Shown: positions 51,470-58,986 of the stretch, piece after piece
Position numbering within the stretch: the stretch's first letter is position 1
How the letters are laid out: every line of letters begins with the position of its first letter
DNA from: Bacteroidia bacterium
GTDB taxonomy: Bacteria; Bacteroidota; Bacteroidia; Bacteroidales; F082
Reading direction: 5' to 3'
DNA length: 64,000 bases
NCBI GenBank assembly: GCA_021287165.1
Contig: JAJTAY010000009.1
Location: 62,001-126,000 of the forward strand
Made by a program: the position numbers and the translations under genes
The notes under the pieces: model-generated
Told to the model about the DNA's origin: nothing
Seen by the model: only the letters and a program-made list of their open reading frames with translations
The model's database searches: none

Positions 51470-53932
51470 TCAGGATGGAATCCTAAATACGGATTGACCC
51501 TCCCTGAAGCTCTTCACACCATCCTGAAGGAACTTCACAAAAGCATCACGGTTGAGGTCGTAGGCGCGTGGCTGAACCAATACTTCTCCATCGTGCCCCA
51601 TGATTACATAAAATGGCTGGGCATTTACATTAAACTTACTGATCTGGAAATCAGCCCATTTACGACCAATAGTTTTTTTCACCTTGCCGTCATATGTCGA
51701 TGTTACCCATTCCGACTCGGGCAGATTGGTTTTATCGTCCACGTAGAGTGCAATGATTACATATTCATCCTGAAGCAGTTGCAGCACACGTGGATCGCTC
51801 CACACATTGGCCTCCATTTCGCGGCAGTTTACACAGCCATGCCCCGTGAAGTCGATAAATATGGGTTTGTTAAGTGCTTTTGCACAGGCTACGCCCTGCT
51901 CATAATCGAAATAACCTTCCAGACCATGAGGAAGATGAAGCTTATCAGCATACTTGGGCGGGTCGCACTTTTCCATCTGGCTTTGCCATTGGGCCGAGCC
52001 ACCGGCCGCACGGGCATTTTCACGTATGATGCGGTTCAGATCGAAATCGTGTGTGGCCATTGGAGGCATATAGCCCGACAGAGCCTTGAGCGGAGCACCA
52101 AACATACCGGGAATAAGGTAAACCACAAAGGTAAAAGTGACAATGGACAGCAGCAGGCGTGGCACACTCAGGTGCGTAATCTCGTCGTCATGCGCAAAAC
52201 GCAGTTTACCAAGCAGATACATGCCCATGAGAAAGAAAATCACAATCCAGAAAGCGATGTAAATTTCCCTGTCCAAAATACCCCAGTGGTAGGTTTGGTC
52301 GGCAACGCTCAGGAATTTGAGGCCAAGGGCAAGCTCAATGAACCCGAGAACAACCTTTACCGAGTTGAGCCAGCCACCCGACTTTGGCAGATTGCTTAGC
52401 CACGAAGGGAAGAAGGCAAAAAGCGTGAATGGCAGGGCAAATGCCAGCGAAAATCCAAACATACCCACGATGGGCTTGAGCACCTGTCCGCCGGCTGATT
52501 CTACAAGTATAGCTCCTACAATAGGGCCGGTGCAGGAAAACGAAACCAAAACCAGGGTGAGTGCCATGAAGATGCTGCCTACAAATCCGCCTTTATCGGC
52601 CTGCGAATCGGCTTTATTGATCAGCCAATGAGGCAATGTCAGCTCGAACATGCCAAAAAACGAAGCTGCGAAGATGACGAAAATGAGGAAAAACAGGATA
52701 TTGGGCAGCCAGTGTGTGCTAAGCCAGTTGGCAATATCAGGACCGGCCACCACAGCAAGTATGGAACCTATTAAAGTGTAAATGGCGATGATTGACAGAC
52801 CGTAAACCAAAGCCTGAAGTTTGCCCTGGACCTTTTTGTCCTTGTCTTTCATAAAAAACGATACCGTCATGGGTATCATCGGGAATACACAAGGTGTGAG
52901 TATGGCAGCCAGCCCGGCCAAAAAAGCCACAAAAAAGAAAACCCAAAGATTGCTGTTTGTTCCGAGGATGTCGGCACGTCCGGTTTCAGACAAAGACTTT
53001 ATTTGCTCTTCACCGGCTTTCAGGAGTTGCTGTCCGTCGTAAACAAGGTCGAAGTCCTCATACAAGGCAACACAACCTTTGTCGTCGCAGACCATATATG
53101 AGATCTCCCCCTTTATATTGAATGGTGTGGCAATCAAAGGCTTAATTCGCTGAATGAAACGTGCTTTTCCCTCGAAAGTGCCAATTTCCATCTCAAAAAT
53201 GTCATCATACTTGACCTTTGGTGCTATGACCTCCGAAATTCCGCCAATGAGTTCGAAGACGCCTTCATTTTCGAACTTAAACTCGGTCGGCAGCGGCCCG
53301 TTCTCGGGAATATTTATTGAATATAAATGAAACCGATCCTCTATAATAGCATCAAAAACCAGTTCCAGTTCACCACCTGGCAGCGTTTGTACGGAATAGG
53401 TCCATTTTACCGGATTAAGCGGCCCCTGAGGATTGTTTGCAGAAGCTGCTGCAGGAGCTGCGGCTGCCGGACCGCTTCCCTGAAGAGAAAATTGAAAGTC
53501 CTGCTCGGTTGGCGGAGTGCATCGCGTATCATCGCATGCCATGAATTCGATGAAACCTTTTATTACAACAGGACTATCGCTGTTAATCTTAACCCGCTGA
53601 CGAAAAGTGGCCTGCTTCGAAAACCACTTGAGCTTCATTTCGAAGTTCGGGTCGTATTGCTCCTCGGCTTTCGGCTCATTTACCTTGCCCACAAGGCTGA
53701 AAGCTTCCGAGGCCTCGAAGCTGAAAACCGTGGCCGGCGGACTCATTGGTATGTCTTGCGAATACAAATGCCATTTTGGCTCTATATCGGCAATAAACAG
53801 CAGGTCATATTCCTTTTCGCCAACTTTCTCGGTGCTGAAACGCCACTTAACTGGTTCCAGAATCTGAGCCTGTATTGGCCTTAGCCAGGCGATAACCAAA
53901 ATGGCGATGATAACCACTAACCGTTTCTTCAT
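51470..53932 (-). CDS. dsbD: Thiol:disulfide interchange protein DsbD with two N-terminal alpha domains
   Basis: Carries electrons from cytosolic thioredoxin across the inner membrane to periplasmic disulfide partners. The 820 residues comprise: a signal peptide (1-22); a first DsbD-alpha-like domain (about 25-152, Cys pair in CDDTRC 133-138); an Ala/Pro-rich linker; a second similar domain (about 172-300, CDDKGC 282-287); the eight-TM DsbD-beta/CcdA core (330-610) with LTPCVFPMIP (Cys348) and SFSCTGPIVG (Cys467); and a C-terminal thioredoxin-like domain with CVNC (700-703). The duplicated alpha domain makes it longer than the usual form. ATG 53932 is chosen over a TTG three codons upstream. 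Confidence 0.93.
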   Translation of the reverse strand: MKKRLVVIIAILVIAWLRPIQAQILEPVKWRFSTEKVGEKEYDLLFIADIEPKWHLYSQDIPMSPPATVFSFEASEAFSLVGKVNEPKAEEQYDPNFEMKLKWFSKQATFRQRVKINSDSPVVIKGFIEFMACDDTRCTPPTEQDFQFSLQGSGPAAAAPAAASANNPQGPLNPVKWTYSVQTLPGGELELVFDAIIEDRFHLYSINIPENGPLPTEFKFENEGVFELIGGISEVIAPKVKYDDIFEMEIGTFEGKARFIQRIKPLIATPFNIKGEISYMVCDDKGCVALYEDFDLVYDGQQLLKAGEEQIKSLSETGRADILGTNSNLWVFFFVAFLAGLAAILTPCVFPMIPMTVSFFMKDKDKKVQGKLQALVYGLSIIAIYTLIGSILAVVAGPDIANWLSTHWLPNILFFLIFVIFAASFFGMFELTLPHWLINKADSQADKGGFVGSIFMALTLVLVSFSCTGPIVGAILVESAGGQVLKPIVGMFGFSLAFALPFTLFAFFPSWLSNLPKSGGWLNSVKVVLGFIELALGLKFLSVADQTYHWGILDREIYIAFWIVIFFLMGMYLLGKLRFAHDDEITHLSVPRLLLSIVTFTFVVYLIPGMFGAPLKALSGYMPPMATHDFDLNRIIRENARAAGGSAQWQSQMEKCDPPKYADKLHLPHGLEGYFDYEQGVACAKALNKPIFIDFTGHGCVNCREMEANVWSDPRVLQLLQDEYVIIALYVDDKTNLPESEWVTSTYDGKVKKTIGRKWADFQISKFNVNAQPFYVIMGHDGEVLVQPRAYDLNRDAFVKFLQDGVKSFREGQSVFRIPS

Positions 53933-53955
53933 GGGAGTCAAAATAAAATAAGCTG

Positions 53956-53963
53956 CAAAAATA
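53956..53963 (-). promoter_or_regulatory. -7 box of dsbD
   Basis: The complement reads TATTTTTG, an exact TAnnTTTG match, 23 bases before the dsbD ATG. The -33 is unclear. Confidence 0.5.
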
Positions 53964-54032
53964 AGGATTAAGCCCTATGATGAGTGATATTTAAGCGATT
54001 TAAAACATGTTAATTAGAAAAGACCAGCATTA

Positions 54033-55358
54033 TTAATCAGACCTTAGCTTGACCACAAGAACTTTTGAAGTCGTTGGCCGAATGCGATGAGGATGCGCTA
54101 TGCGGTGTCCGCAAACCCAAACGATCGTTCCGTCAGCGTCTACAAGCAGTAACGTCTTTTTTCTGGCATGGCGGCTGAAGTGATTGTTCGTAAAAAAATC
54201 GCTGAGTAGCTGCGAGTTTTTCAAGCCCAGGGGCATGAATCGGTCTCCAATTTTCGGACTTCGCAAACTTAACGGCAGACGAAGGGAGTCGAAATCGAGC
54301 CAGGCCTGAGCAGGATCTTGTGAAAACTGCATTTCCGCTTGCCATTGAATAATTTCAAAGTCGATAGGACAGCTTTCGGGTGGGTTAGGGAAAACCTGAT
54401 GTTCATGGATTTCATTCAGTGTCTTCGCATGGATTTCGAGATACCTGCTACCCAAATAAACTTCATACGCTGATGAATGAAATACCTTGCCTGCTCGACC
54501 CCCAAGTGCCTGATTGAGTTGTTGCACTTGTTTGCTGTTGAACCCGAATGGCGCCAGGATTTGGTATAAAACCGCCGCCGTATGCTGATGCATTTTCAGA
54601 TCGGAAATCGCAACGCGATAAGCTCCATCTTCAGTTTTTTCAAGCAGCTTATGACGCATTTCTTCAGTAAGTTCTGCATACAAACCAGCTTGCGAAGAAA
54701 TCAATTCCAGGCTCGATTCCAGCCCTCCATGTGTTTCTCCGGTAATAGCCCAAAGCAAGGGCAACAGATGATGCCTTATCCTGTTTCGCAGATAATCGTC
54801 TTTAAAATTCGAGCTGTCATCGCGCCAGCGGAGACCCTCCGAAACAGCAAATTCCTCAATTTCAACGCTTTTTGCAAACATCAGTGGCCTAACGATCCTG
54901 CCGTTTACCGGACGTATGCCAGCAAGGCCGGCAATGCCTGTACCGCGCAACAGGTTGATAAATGTAGTTTCGATACTGTCGTCAAAGTGGTGTGCAACTG
55001 CAACGGCTTCCGCTCCTGTTTGCAAAATCAATTTGTCGAACCAGCTGTAGCGAAGCCGCCTTGCAGCTTCCTGGAGCGAAATTTTTTCTTCACTAACAAA
55101 CCTTCTTGTATCAACCCTTTTCAGATGTAAAGCTACACCCAGATTAGCAGTAAGATCCTTAACAAATCGCTCATCCTCTTCGCTTTCGCTTCCCCTGAGG
55201 CTAAAGTTCATATGTGCAGCCTCTACCTGAAATCCGGCTTTGATTAGCAAATGCAGCAGCACTACAGAATCGCGGCCTCCGCTTAGCGCAACAATTATCT
55301 TGCTGCCTGGCAATGGCATCAGATGTTGTCGCATATAACTGAGCATCCGGCTTTTCAT
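54033..55358 (-). CDS. tilS: tRNA(Ile)-lysidine synthase
   Basis: Attaches lysine to C34 of the CAU-anticodon tRNA(Ile), changing its decoding from AUG to AUA. From ATG 55358 it has 441 residues. The ATP-binding PP-loop is IIVALSGGRDSVVLL (SGGRDS 26-31), then AAHMNFSLRGSESEEDERFV, VAHHFDDSIETTFINLLRGTG and LRNRIRHHLLPLL, all TilS-specific; a C-terminal TilS domain (KIGDRFMPLGLK) ends it. The open frame continues upstream into korB, but no family sequence is present there. A terminator for korB lies between the two genes. Confidence 0.95.
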   Translation of the reverse strand: MKSRMLSYMRQHLMPLPGSKIIVALSGGRDSVVLLHLLIKAGFQVEAAHMNFSLRGSESEEDERFVKDLTANLGVALHLKRVDTRRFVSEEKISLQEAARRLRYSWFDKLILQTGAEAVAVAHHFDDSIETTFINLLRGTGIAGLAGIRPVNGRIVRPLMFAKSVEIEEFAVSEGLRWRDDSSNFKDDYLRNRIRHHLLPLLWAITGETHGGLESSLELISSQAGLYAELTEEMRHKLLEKTEDGAYRVAISDLKMHQHTAAVLYQILAPFGFNSKQVQQLNQALGGRAGKVFHSSAYEVYLGSRYLEIHAKTLNEIHEHQVFPNPPESCPIDFEIIQWQAEMQFSQDPAQAWLDFDSLRLPLSLRSPKIGDRFMPLGLKNSQLLSDFFTNNHFSRHARKKTLLLVDADGTIVWVCGHRIAHPHRIRPTTSKVLVVKLRSD

Positions 55359-55375
55359 GGGGTAAAAGTAAGCAG

Positions 55376-55402
55376 AAAAAAACCGCCTCCTCACGGAAGC
55401 GG
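55376..55402 (-). terminator. Rho-independent terminator after korB
   Basis: On the minus strand an 8-bp stem with one G-U pair (complement of 55395-55402 with 55383-55390), loop of four, then a U run (complement of the A run 55376-55382). It separates korAB from tilS. Confidence 0.75.
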
Positions 55403-55425
55403 CATTGTATGGTTTTGGTTCGCTA

Positions 55426-56472
55426 TCAGTCGATTGTCCAGGTGGGATTGCTCTGCAGCAGGTCGTCAACCGTTTTGATGCGTGAGTTCGCTTTCTCGTT
55501 CTCGAGCACCTCCATCAGGTTCTGATCGAAGGTAGGGGCAGCAACCGAACGGATAACGCCCAGTGCCACCGGAAACTCAGGCGGCATCATGCGGGCAATC
55601 ATCATGTGGATTCCGGGATCTTTCTCGTATTGGTCATGAACGAGGATATCCCCTTCGGTGACGCCATTTTCTCCGATGGTAACCACTTCGAGGCGCGTAC
55701 CTTTAAGCACAATGCCTTTGTTTCGGTCTTTGCCAAAGATGAGCGGCTTGCCATGTTCGAGCCAGAGCTGATTATCGTCGCGCGTTTCCTTATTGGTAAT
55801 CAGCTCATGCGCCTTGTTGAAGAAGATGACGCAATTCTGAAGTATCTCAACTACCGAGGTGCCTTTGTGCTTTGCAGCTTCCATGAACACAGCCGTCATG
55901 GCTTTGGGATTGGCATCGAGCGATCTGGCAAAGAAATTGCCCTGCGAGCCTATGACGAGTTCCCCGGGGTTGAAAGGTCTTTCGAAGGTTCCCTGTGGAC
56001 TTGTCTTTGTTTTCGAACCCTGCGGTGTGGTTGGAGAAAACTGTCCTTTGGTTAGACCGTAGATCTTATTGTTGAACAGCAGGATATTGATATCGATATT
56101 GCGACGGATGGTATGTATGAAGTGATTTCCACCGATAGCCATGCAGTCGCCGTCGCCGGTAATCATCCAAACGCTCAGTTTTGGATTGGCTAATTTCACG
56201 CCGGTAGCCAAAGCAGCAGCACGTCCGTGGATGCCATGCATGCCGTAGGTGTTCATATAATAAGGAAAGCGCGATGAGCAACCGATACCCGATACGACAA
56301 CAAAGTCTTCTTTGGCGATGCCCAGGTTGGGAAACACGTTTTCGACCGAATGCAGGATGGCATGATCGCCGCATCCCGGGCACCATTTTACCATCTGGTC
56401 ACTGGCAAAATCATCCTTGGTAAGCTGCAGGGCTTGGGCTTCTATTTGCATATTTTCCATAGGATCAAGCAT
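55426..56472 (-). CDS. korB: 2-oxoglutarate:ferredoxin oxidoreductase, beta subunit
   Basis: The thiamine-diphosphate and Fe-S subunit of KOR. It has 348 residues with KWCPGCGDHAILHSV, SGIGCSSRFPYYMNTYG (cluster cysteines) and the ThDP motif ITGDGDCMAIGGNHFIHTIRRN (in two parts), then NNKIYGLTKGQFSPTT. The sequence resembles KOR rather than pyruvate:ferredoxin oxidoreductase, though 2-oxoacid specificity is hard to fix by eye. ATG 56472 overlaps the korA stop by 8 bases; ATG 56460 is a possible alternative. Confidence 0.93.
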   Translation of the reverse strand: MLDPMENMQIEAQALQLTKDDFASDQMVKWCPGCGDHAILHSVENVFPNLGIAKEDFVVVSGIGCSSRFPYYMNTYGMHGIHGRAAALATGVKLANPKLSVWMITGDGDCMAIGGNHFIHTIRRNIDINILLFNNKIYGLTKGQFSPTTPQGSKTKTSPQGTFERPFNPGELVIGSQGNFFARSLDANPKAMTAVFMEAAKHKGTSVVEILQNCVIFFNKAHELITNKETRDDNQLWLEHGKPLIFGKDRNKGIVLKGTRLEVVTIGENGVTEGDILVHDQYEKDPGIHMMIARMMPPEFPVALGVIRSVAAPTFDQNLMEVLENEKANSRIKTVDDLLQSNPTWTID

Positions 56473-58312
56473 TTAAGAGTTTTTCAAACTGTTCGCGAAG
56501 CTCGGCTACCAGGAATGGCAGACCCTGAATTTTATTGTATTGATGGTATTTAAACTGCGGGTAGTTGATTTTGAGGTATTTGACAAACTGTCCGTTGTTG
56601 ATCTCGCATACAATGATCTTTTTGTAGCGACCAAGTACCTCTTCTGTATTTTTTGGCAGCGGCATAATGTATTTGAAGTGAGCAAGGGCGATGAAATGTC
56701 CGGCTTCCTGCATTTGCTCAACAACCGTGCGCATCACGCCGTAGGTGCCACCCCAGCTAACCACCAGCAGCTCGGCCGACTCAGGTCCAAATACGGATTG
56801 TTCCGGAATATAGTTGGCCACACGCATCACTTTCTCCTCACGCAGCAGTATCATTTTCTGGTGATTCAAGGGGTCGTGCGATACATTGCCACTCACATCT
56901 TCCTTTTCGAGACCGCCAACCCTGTGACGTAAGCCGGGCGTTCCGGGGATAGCCCATTTGCGGTTCAGCTTAACAGGATCGCGACGATAGGGTTTGTATT
57001 CGGGGTCGTTGGCTTCAGCCAGCGGTGGGTGGATCTCGGGCAATTCGGCAACGGCAGGGATTTTAAATACTTCCGAACCATTGGCCAGTGAGCCATCGGT
57101 GAGCAGGATGGCGGGTGTCATGTGCTCCAGACTGAGCTTGGCCGCCTCGAAAGCGCTATAGAAGCAGTCGGAAGGACTCTGGGCGGCAAGAATGATCACA
57201 GGAGCTTCGCCATTTCGGCCGTAGAGCGCCTGCAGCAAGTCGCTTTGCTCCGATTTTGTGGGCAAGCCGGTGGATGGACCGCCGCGCTGAACGTCAACAA
57301 TAACGAGCGGCAACTCGGTCATGACGGCCAGTCCGATGGCTTCCGACTTCAAAGAAAGCCCCGGACCACTGGTAGTTGTAATGGCCAACGATCCGGTAAA
57401 GCTTGCACCAATGGCGCTCACAATACCCGCTATTTCGTCTTCAGCCTGAAACGCCTTCACGCCCAGACTCTTGTGGTAGCTGAGTTCCTGAAGGATTTCG
57501 GTTGCAGGTGTAATTGGGTAGGAGCCAAGAAACAACGGTCGTTTGGCACGATCGGCCGCGGCGATAAAGCCCCATGCCGTAGCAACGTTTCCTGTAATAT
57601 TGCGATACTTGCCTTTGTCAAGCGGTGCCGGATTTACCTTATAAACGTAGCCTACAATCTCCATAGTATCGGCATAGTTGTAGCCTGCTGCCAAAACAGC
57701 TTTGTTGGCCTCAACCACGAGTGGATTAGAGGCAAATTTCTTCTCAAAATATTCGTTGATAACGTTGGGTTCGCGGCTAAACATAAACATCACCATGCCC
57801 AACGCAAACATATTTTTGGTTTTGAGCGTCGTCTTGATGTCGAGGTTAAGGTGCTTTACGGCTTCTTTAGTAAGGCTTGAAACAGGAGTCCGAATCACCC
57901 TGTAGCCGTCGAGGCTTCCATCGGTGGTGGGATCGGAGGTATATCCTGCCTTTTCGAGCCATTTGTCCGAGAAATTGTCGCTATCAATAATAATAAGGCC
58001 CTGTTTCTTTATCCAGCGCATATTAGCCTTGAGCGAGGCCGGATTCATGGCCACCAGCACATCGGCAAGGTCGCCTGATGTGTAAACACTCTTTCGTCCG
58101 AAATGAATTTGAAAACCCGATACTCCCGACACTGTTCCCTGCGGAGCCCTGATTTCGGCGGGATAGTCGGGGAATGTAGCGAAGTCGTTGCCTGCAAAGG
58201 CAGTGGAATCGGAAAACAGCGAGCCTGTGAGCTGCATACCGTCGCCGGAGTCGCCAGCAAAACGAACCACTACCTGTTCCAGTTCAACAACTTTGTTATT
58301 GTTGCTTGCCAT
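56465..58312 (-). CDS. korA: 2-oxoglutarate:ferredoxin oxidoreductase, alpha subunit (gamma-alpha fusion)
   Basis: A 615-residue fusion. The N-terminal gamma-type domain (about 1-190) starts VVVRFAGDSGDGMQLTGSLF and contains FPDYPAEIRAPQGTVSG. The alpha domain (about 220-615) has the pyrimidine-binding FLGSYPITPATEILQEL, FQAEDEIAGIVSAIGASF and the RGGPSTGLPTKSEQSDL segment typical of KorA. With KorB it converts 2-oxoglutarate and CoA to succinyl-CoA and CO2, reducing ferredoxin, or runs in reverse. The ferredoxin gene is divergent, 339 bases away. Confidence 0.95.
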   Translation of the reverse strand: MASNNNKVVELEQVVVRFAGDSGDGMQLTGSLFSDSTAFAGNDFATFPDYPAEIRAPQGTVSGVSGFQIHFGRKSVYTSGDLADVLVAMNPASLKANMRWIKKQGLIIIDSDNFSDKWLEKAGYTSDPTTDGSLDGYRVIRTPVSSLTKEAVKHLNLDIKTTLKTKNMFALGMVMFMFSREPNVINEYFEKKFASNPLVVEANKAVLAAGYNYADTMEIVGYVYKVNPAPLDKGKYRNITGNVATAWGFIAAADRAKRPLFLGSYPITPATEILQELSYHKSLGVKAFQAEDEIAGIVSAIGASFTGSLAITTTSGPGLSLKSEAIGLAVMTELPLVIVDVQRGGPSTGLPTKSEQSDLLQALYGRNGEAPVIILAAQSPSDCFYSAFEAAKLSLEHMTPAILLTDGSLANGSEVFKIPAVAELPEIHPPLAEANDPEYKPYRRDPVKLNRKWAIPGTPGLRHRVGGLEKEDVSGNVSHDPLNHQKMILLREEKVMRVANYIPEQSVFGPESAELLVVSWGGTYGVMRTVVEQMQEAGHFIALAHFKYIMPLPKNTEEVLGRYKKIIVCEINNGQFVKYLKINYPQFKYHQYNKIQGLPFLVAELREQFEKLLNA

Positions 58313-58334
58313 ACCGTTGTGATTGATTTTCAGG

Positions 58335-58342
58335 CAAAGGTA
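58335..58342 (-). promoter_or_regulatory. -7 box of the korAB operon
   Basis: The complement reads TACCTTTG, an exact TAnnTTTG match, 22 bases before the korA ATG. Confidence 0.55.
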
Positions 58343-58583
58343 AAACTTATTTAGAAGGCTTTTCGGGCCATTAGGCGACAGGAGATGGTATGCAGTCTCA
58401 TGGCATCATCAGTCTTTTATTATTCAATTGTGTCACAATATTTTACAGAAAATGGTAAACCAGGCACCTCTGTAAGCCAAAGCGTAAATTATAATCAGTC
58501 TAAATTCAGCGGCAGTTTCAGGCGTTCATTTCCAGCGGTCTTGAAGCCTAGTTTAGATTTGCTATAAATTAACCTTTACCGCA

Positions 58584-58612
58584 TTTCAGGTATTGACAGT
58601 TCTATATCTTTG
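58584..58612 (+). promoter_or_regulatory. Promoter of the ferredoxin gene
   Basis: TTTC (58584-58587) and TATCTTTG (58605-58612) are separated by 17 bases, close to the consensus spacing. The ATG follows 39 bases later. Confidence 0.6.
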
Positions 58613-58651
58613 CAGTGGTAAACGTTCATAATAAACCAAAACAATACCACT

Positions 58652-58819
58652 ATGGCTTACAAAATTACCGATGACTGCACAGCTTGTGGCACCTGCATCG
58701 ATGAATGCCCCGTTGATGCCATTTCCGAAGGCGATATCTACGTAATCGACCCCGATATCTGCACCGACTGCGGTTCGTGCGCTGATGTTTGCCCCGTAGA
58801 AGCCATCATCCCGGAATAA
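58652..58819 (+). CDS. 2[4Fe-4S] ferredoxin
   Basis: A 55-residue clostridial-type ferredoxin, a small soluble low-potential electron carrier. Both cluster motifs are intact: CTACGTCIDECP and CTDCGSCADVCP (C-x2-C-x2-C-x3-C-P), with strong internal symmetry and a net acidic charge. It is the likely electron partner of the divergent KorAB and could deliver electrons to Rnf (inference). It has its own promoter and terminator. Confidence 0.95.
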   Translation: MAYKITDDCTACGTCIDECPVDAISEGDIYVIDPDICTDCGSCADVCPVEAIIPE

Positions 58820-58870
58820 TCTGAGGAGACAAAGCCCAAGCGGCATCATTGATATCATTATTATTTGGTT

Positions 58871-58905
58871 AAGGAGCAGCCACCGAACCAGCTGTTCCTT
58901 TTTTT
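58871..58905 (+). terminator. Rho-independent terminator after the ferredoxin gene
   Basis: Stem AAGGAGCAGC (58871-58880) pairs with GCTGTTCCTT (58891-58900), with one G-U pair, then a run of T. It lies 51 bases after the ferredoxin stop and before the sucA promoter. Confidence 0.85.
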
Positions 58906-58928
58906 GTTTAGCCTGCTGTAGCTGCAAT

Positions 58929-58961
58929 ATTGAGGCGTAACGCGTTTTATTCCTAATTTTG
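58929..58961 (+). promoter_or_regulatory. Promoter of the sucAB(-nadB) operon
   Basis: ATTG (58929-58932) is followed after 21 bases by TAATTTTG (58954-58961), matching the Bacteroidota consensus. The sucA ATG is 25 bases downstream. Confidence 0.6.
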
Positions 58962-58986
58962 CAGGCCAAACACTAGCCCAGGCTTC

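Larger units (their letters stand above)
58313..58651. promoter_or_regulatory. Divergent control region between korA and the ferredoxin gene
   Basis: A 339-base non-coding region. It holds the korA -7 box (58335-58342), a 13-base inverted repeat ATTGTG-T-CACAAT (58427-58439) and the ferredoxin promoter (58584-58612). Short open frames exist, but none looks like protein. No RNA gene was recognised. Confidence 0.5.

Noticed and set aside
51494-52399. A 301-codon open frame antisense to dsbD
   Set aside because: The sense strand shows the DsbD membrane core and CVNC thioredoxin motif; the antisense frame has no family signature.
55359-55469. N-terminal extension of tilS into korB
   Set aside because: It crosses the korB terminator and overlaps korB codons; TilS homology begins just after ATG 55358.
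57122-57880. A 252-codon open frame antisense to korA
   Set aside because: It lies wholly inside a strongly conserved KorA coding region and its product is Arg/Cys/His-rich shadow sequence.
58391-58567. Small open frame between korA and the ferredoxin gene
   Set aside because: A 50-60 codon frame overlaps an inverted repeat and promoter region, with no plausible initiation context or protein features.
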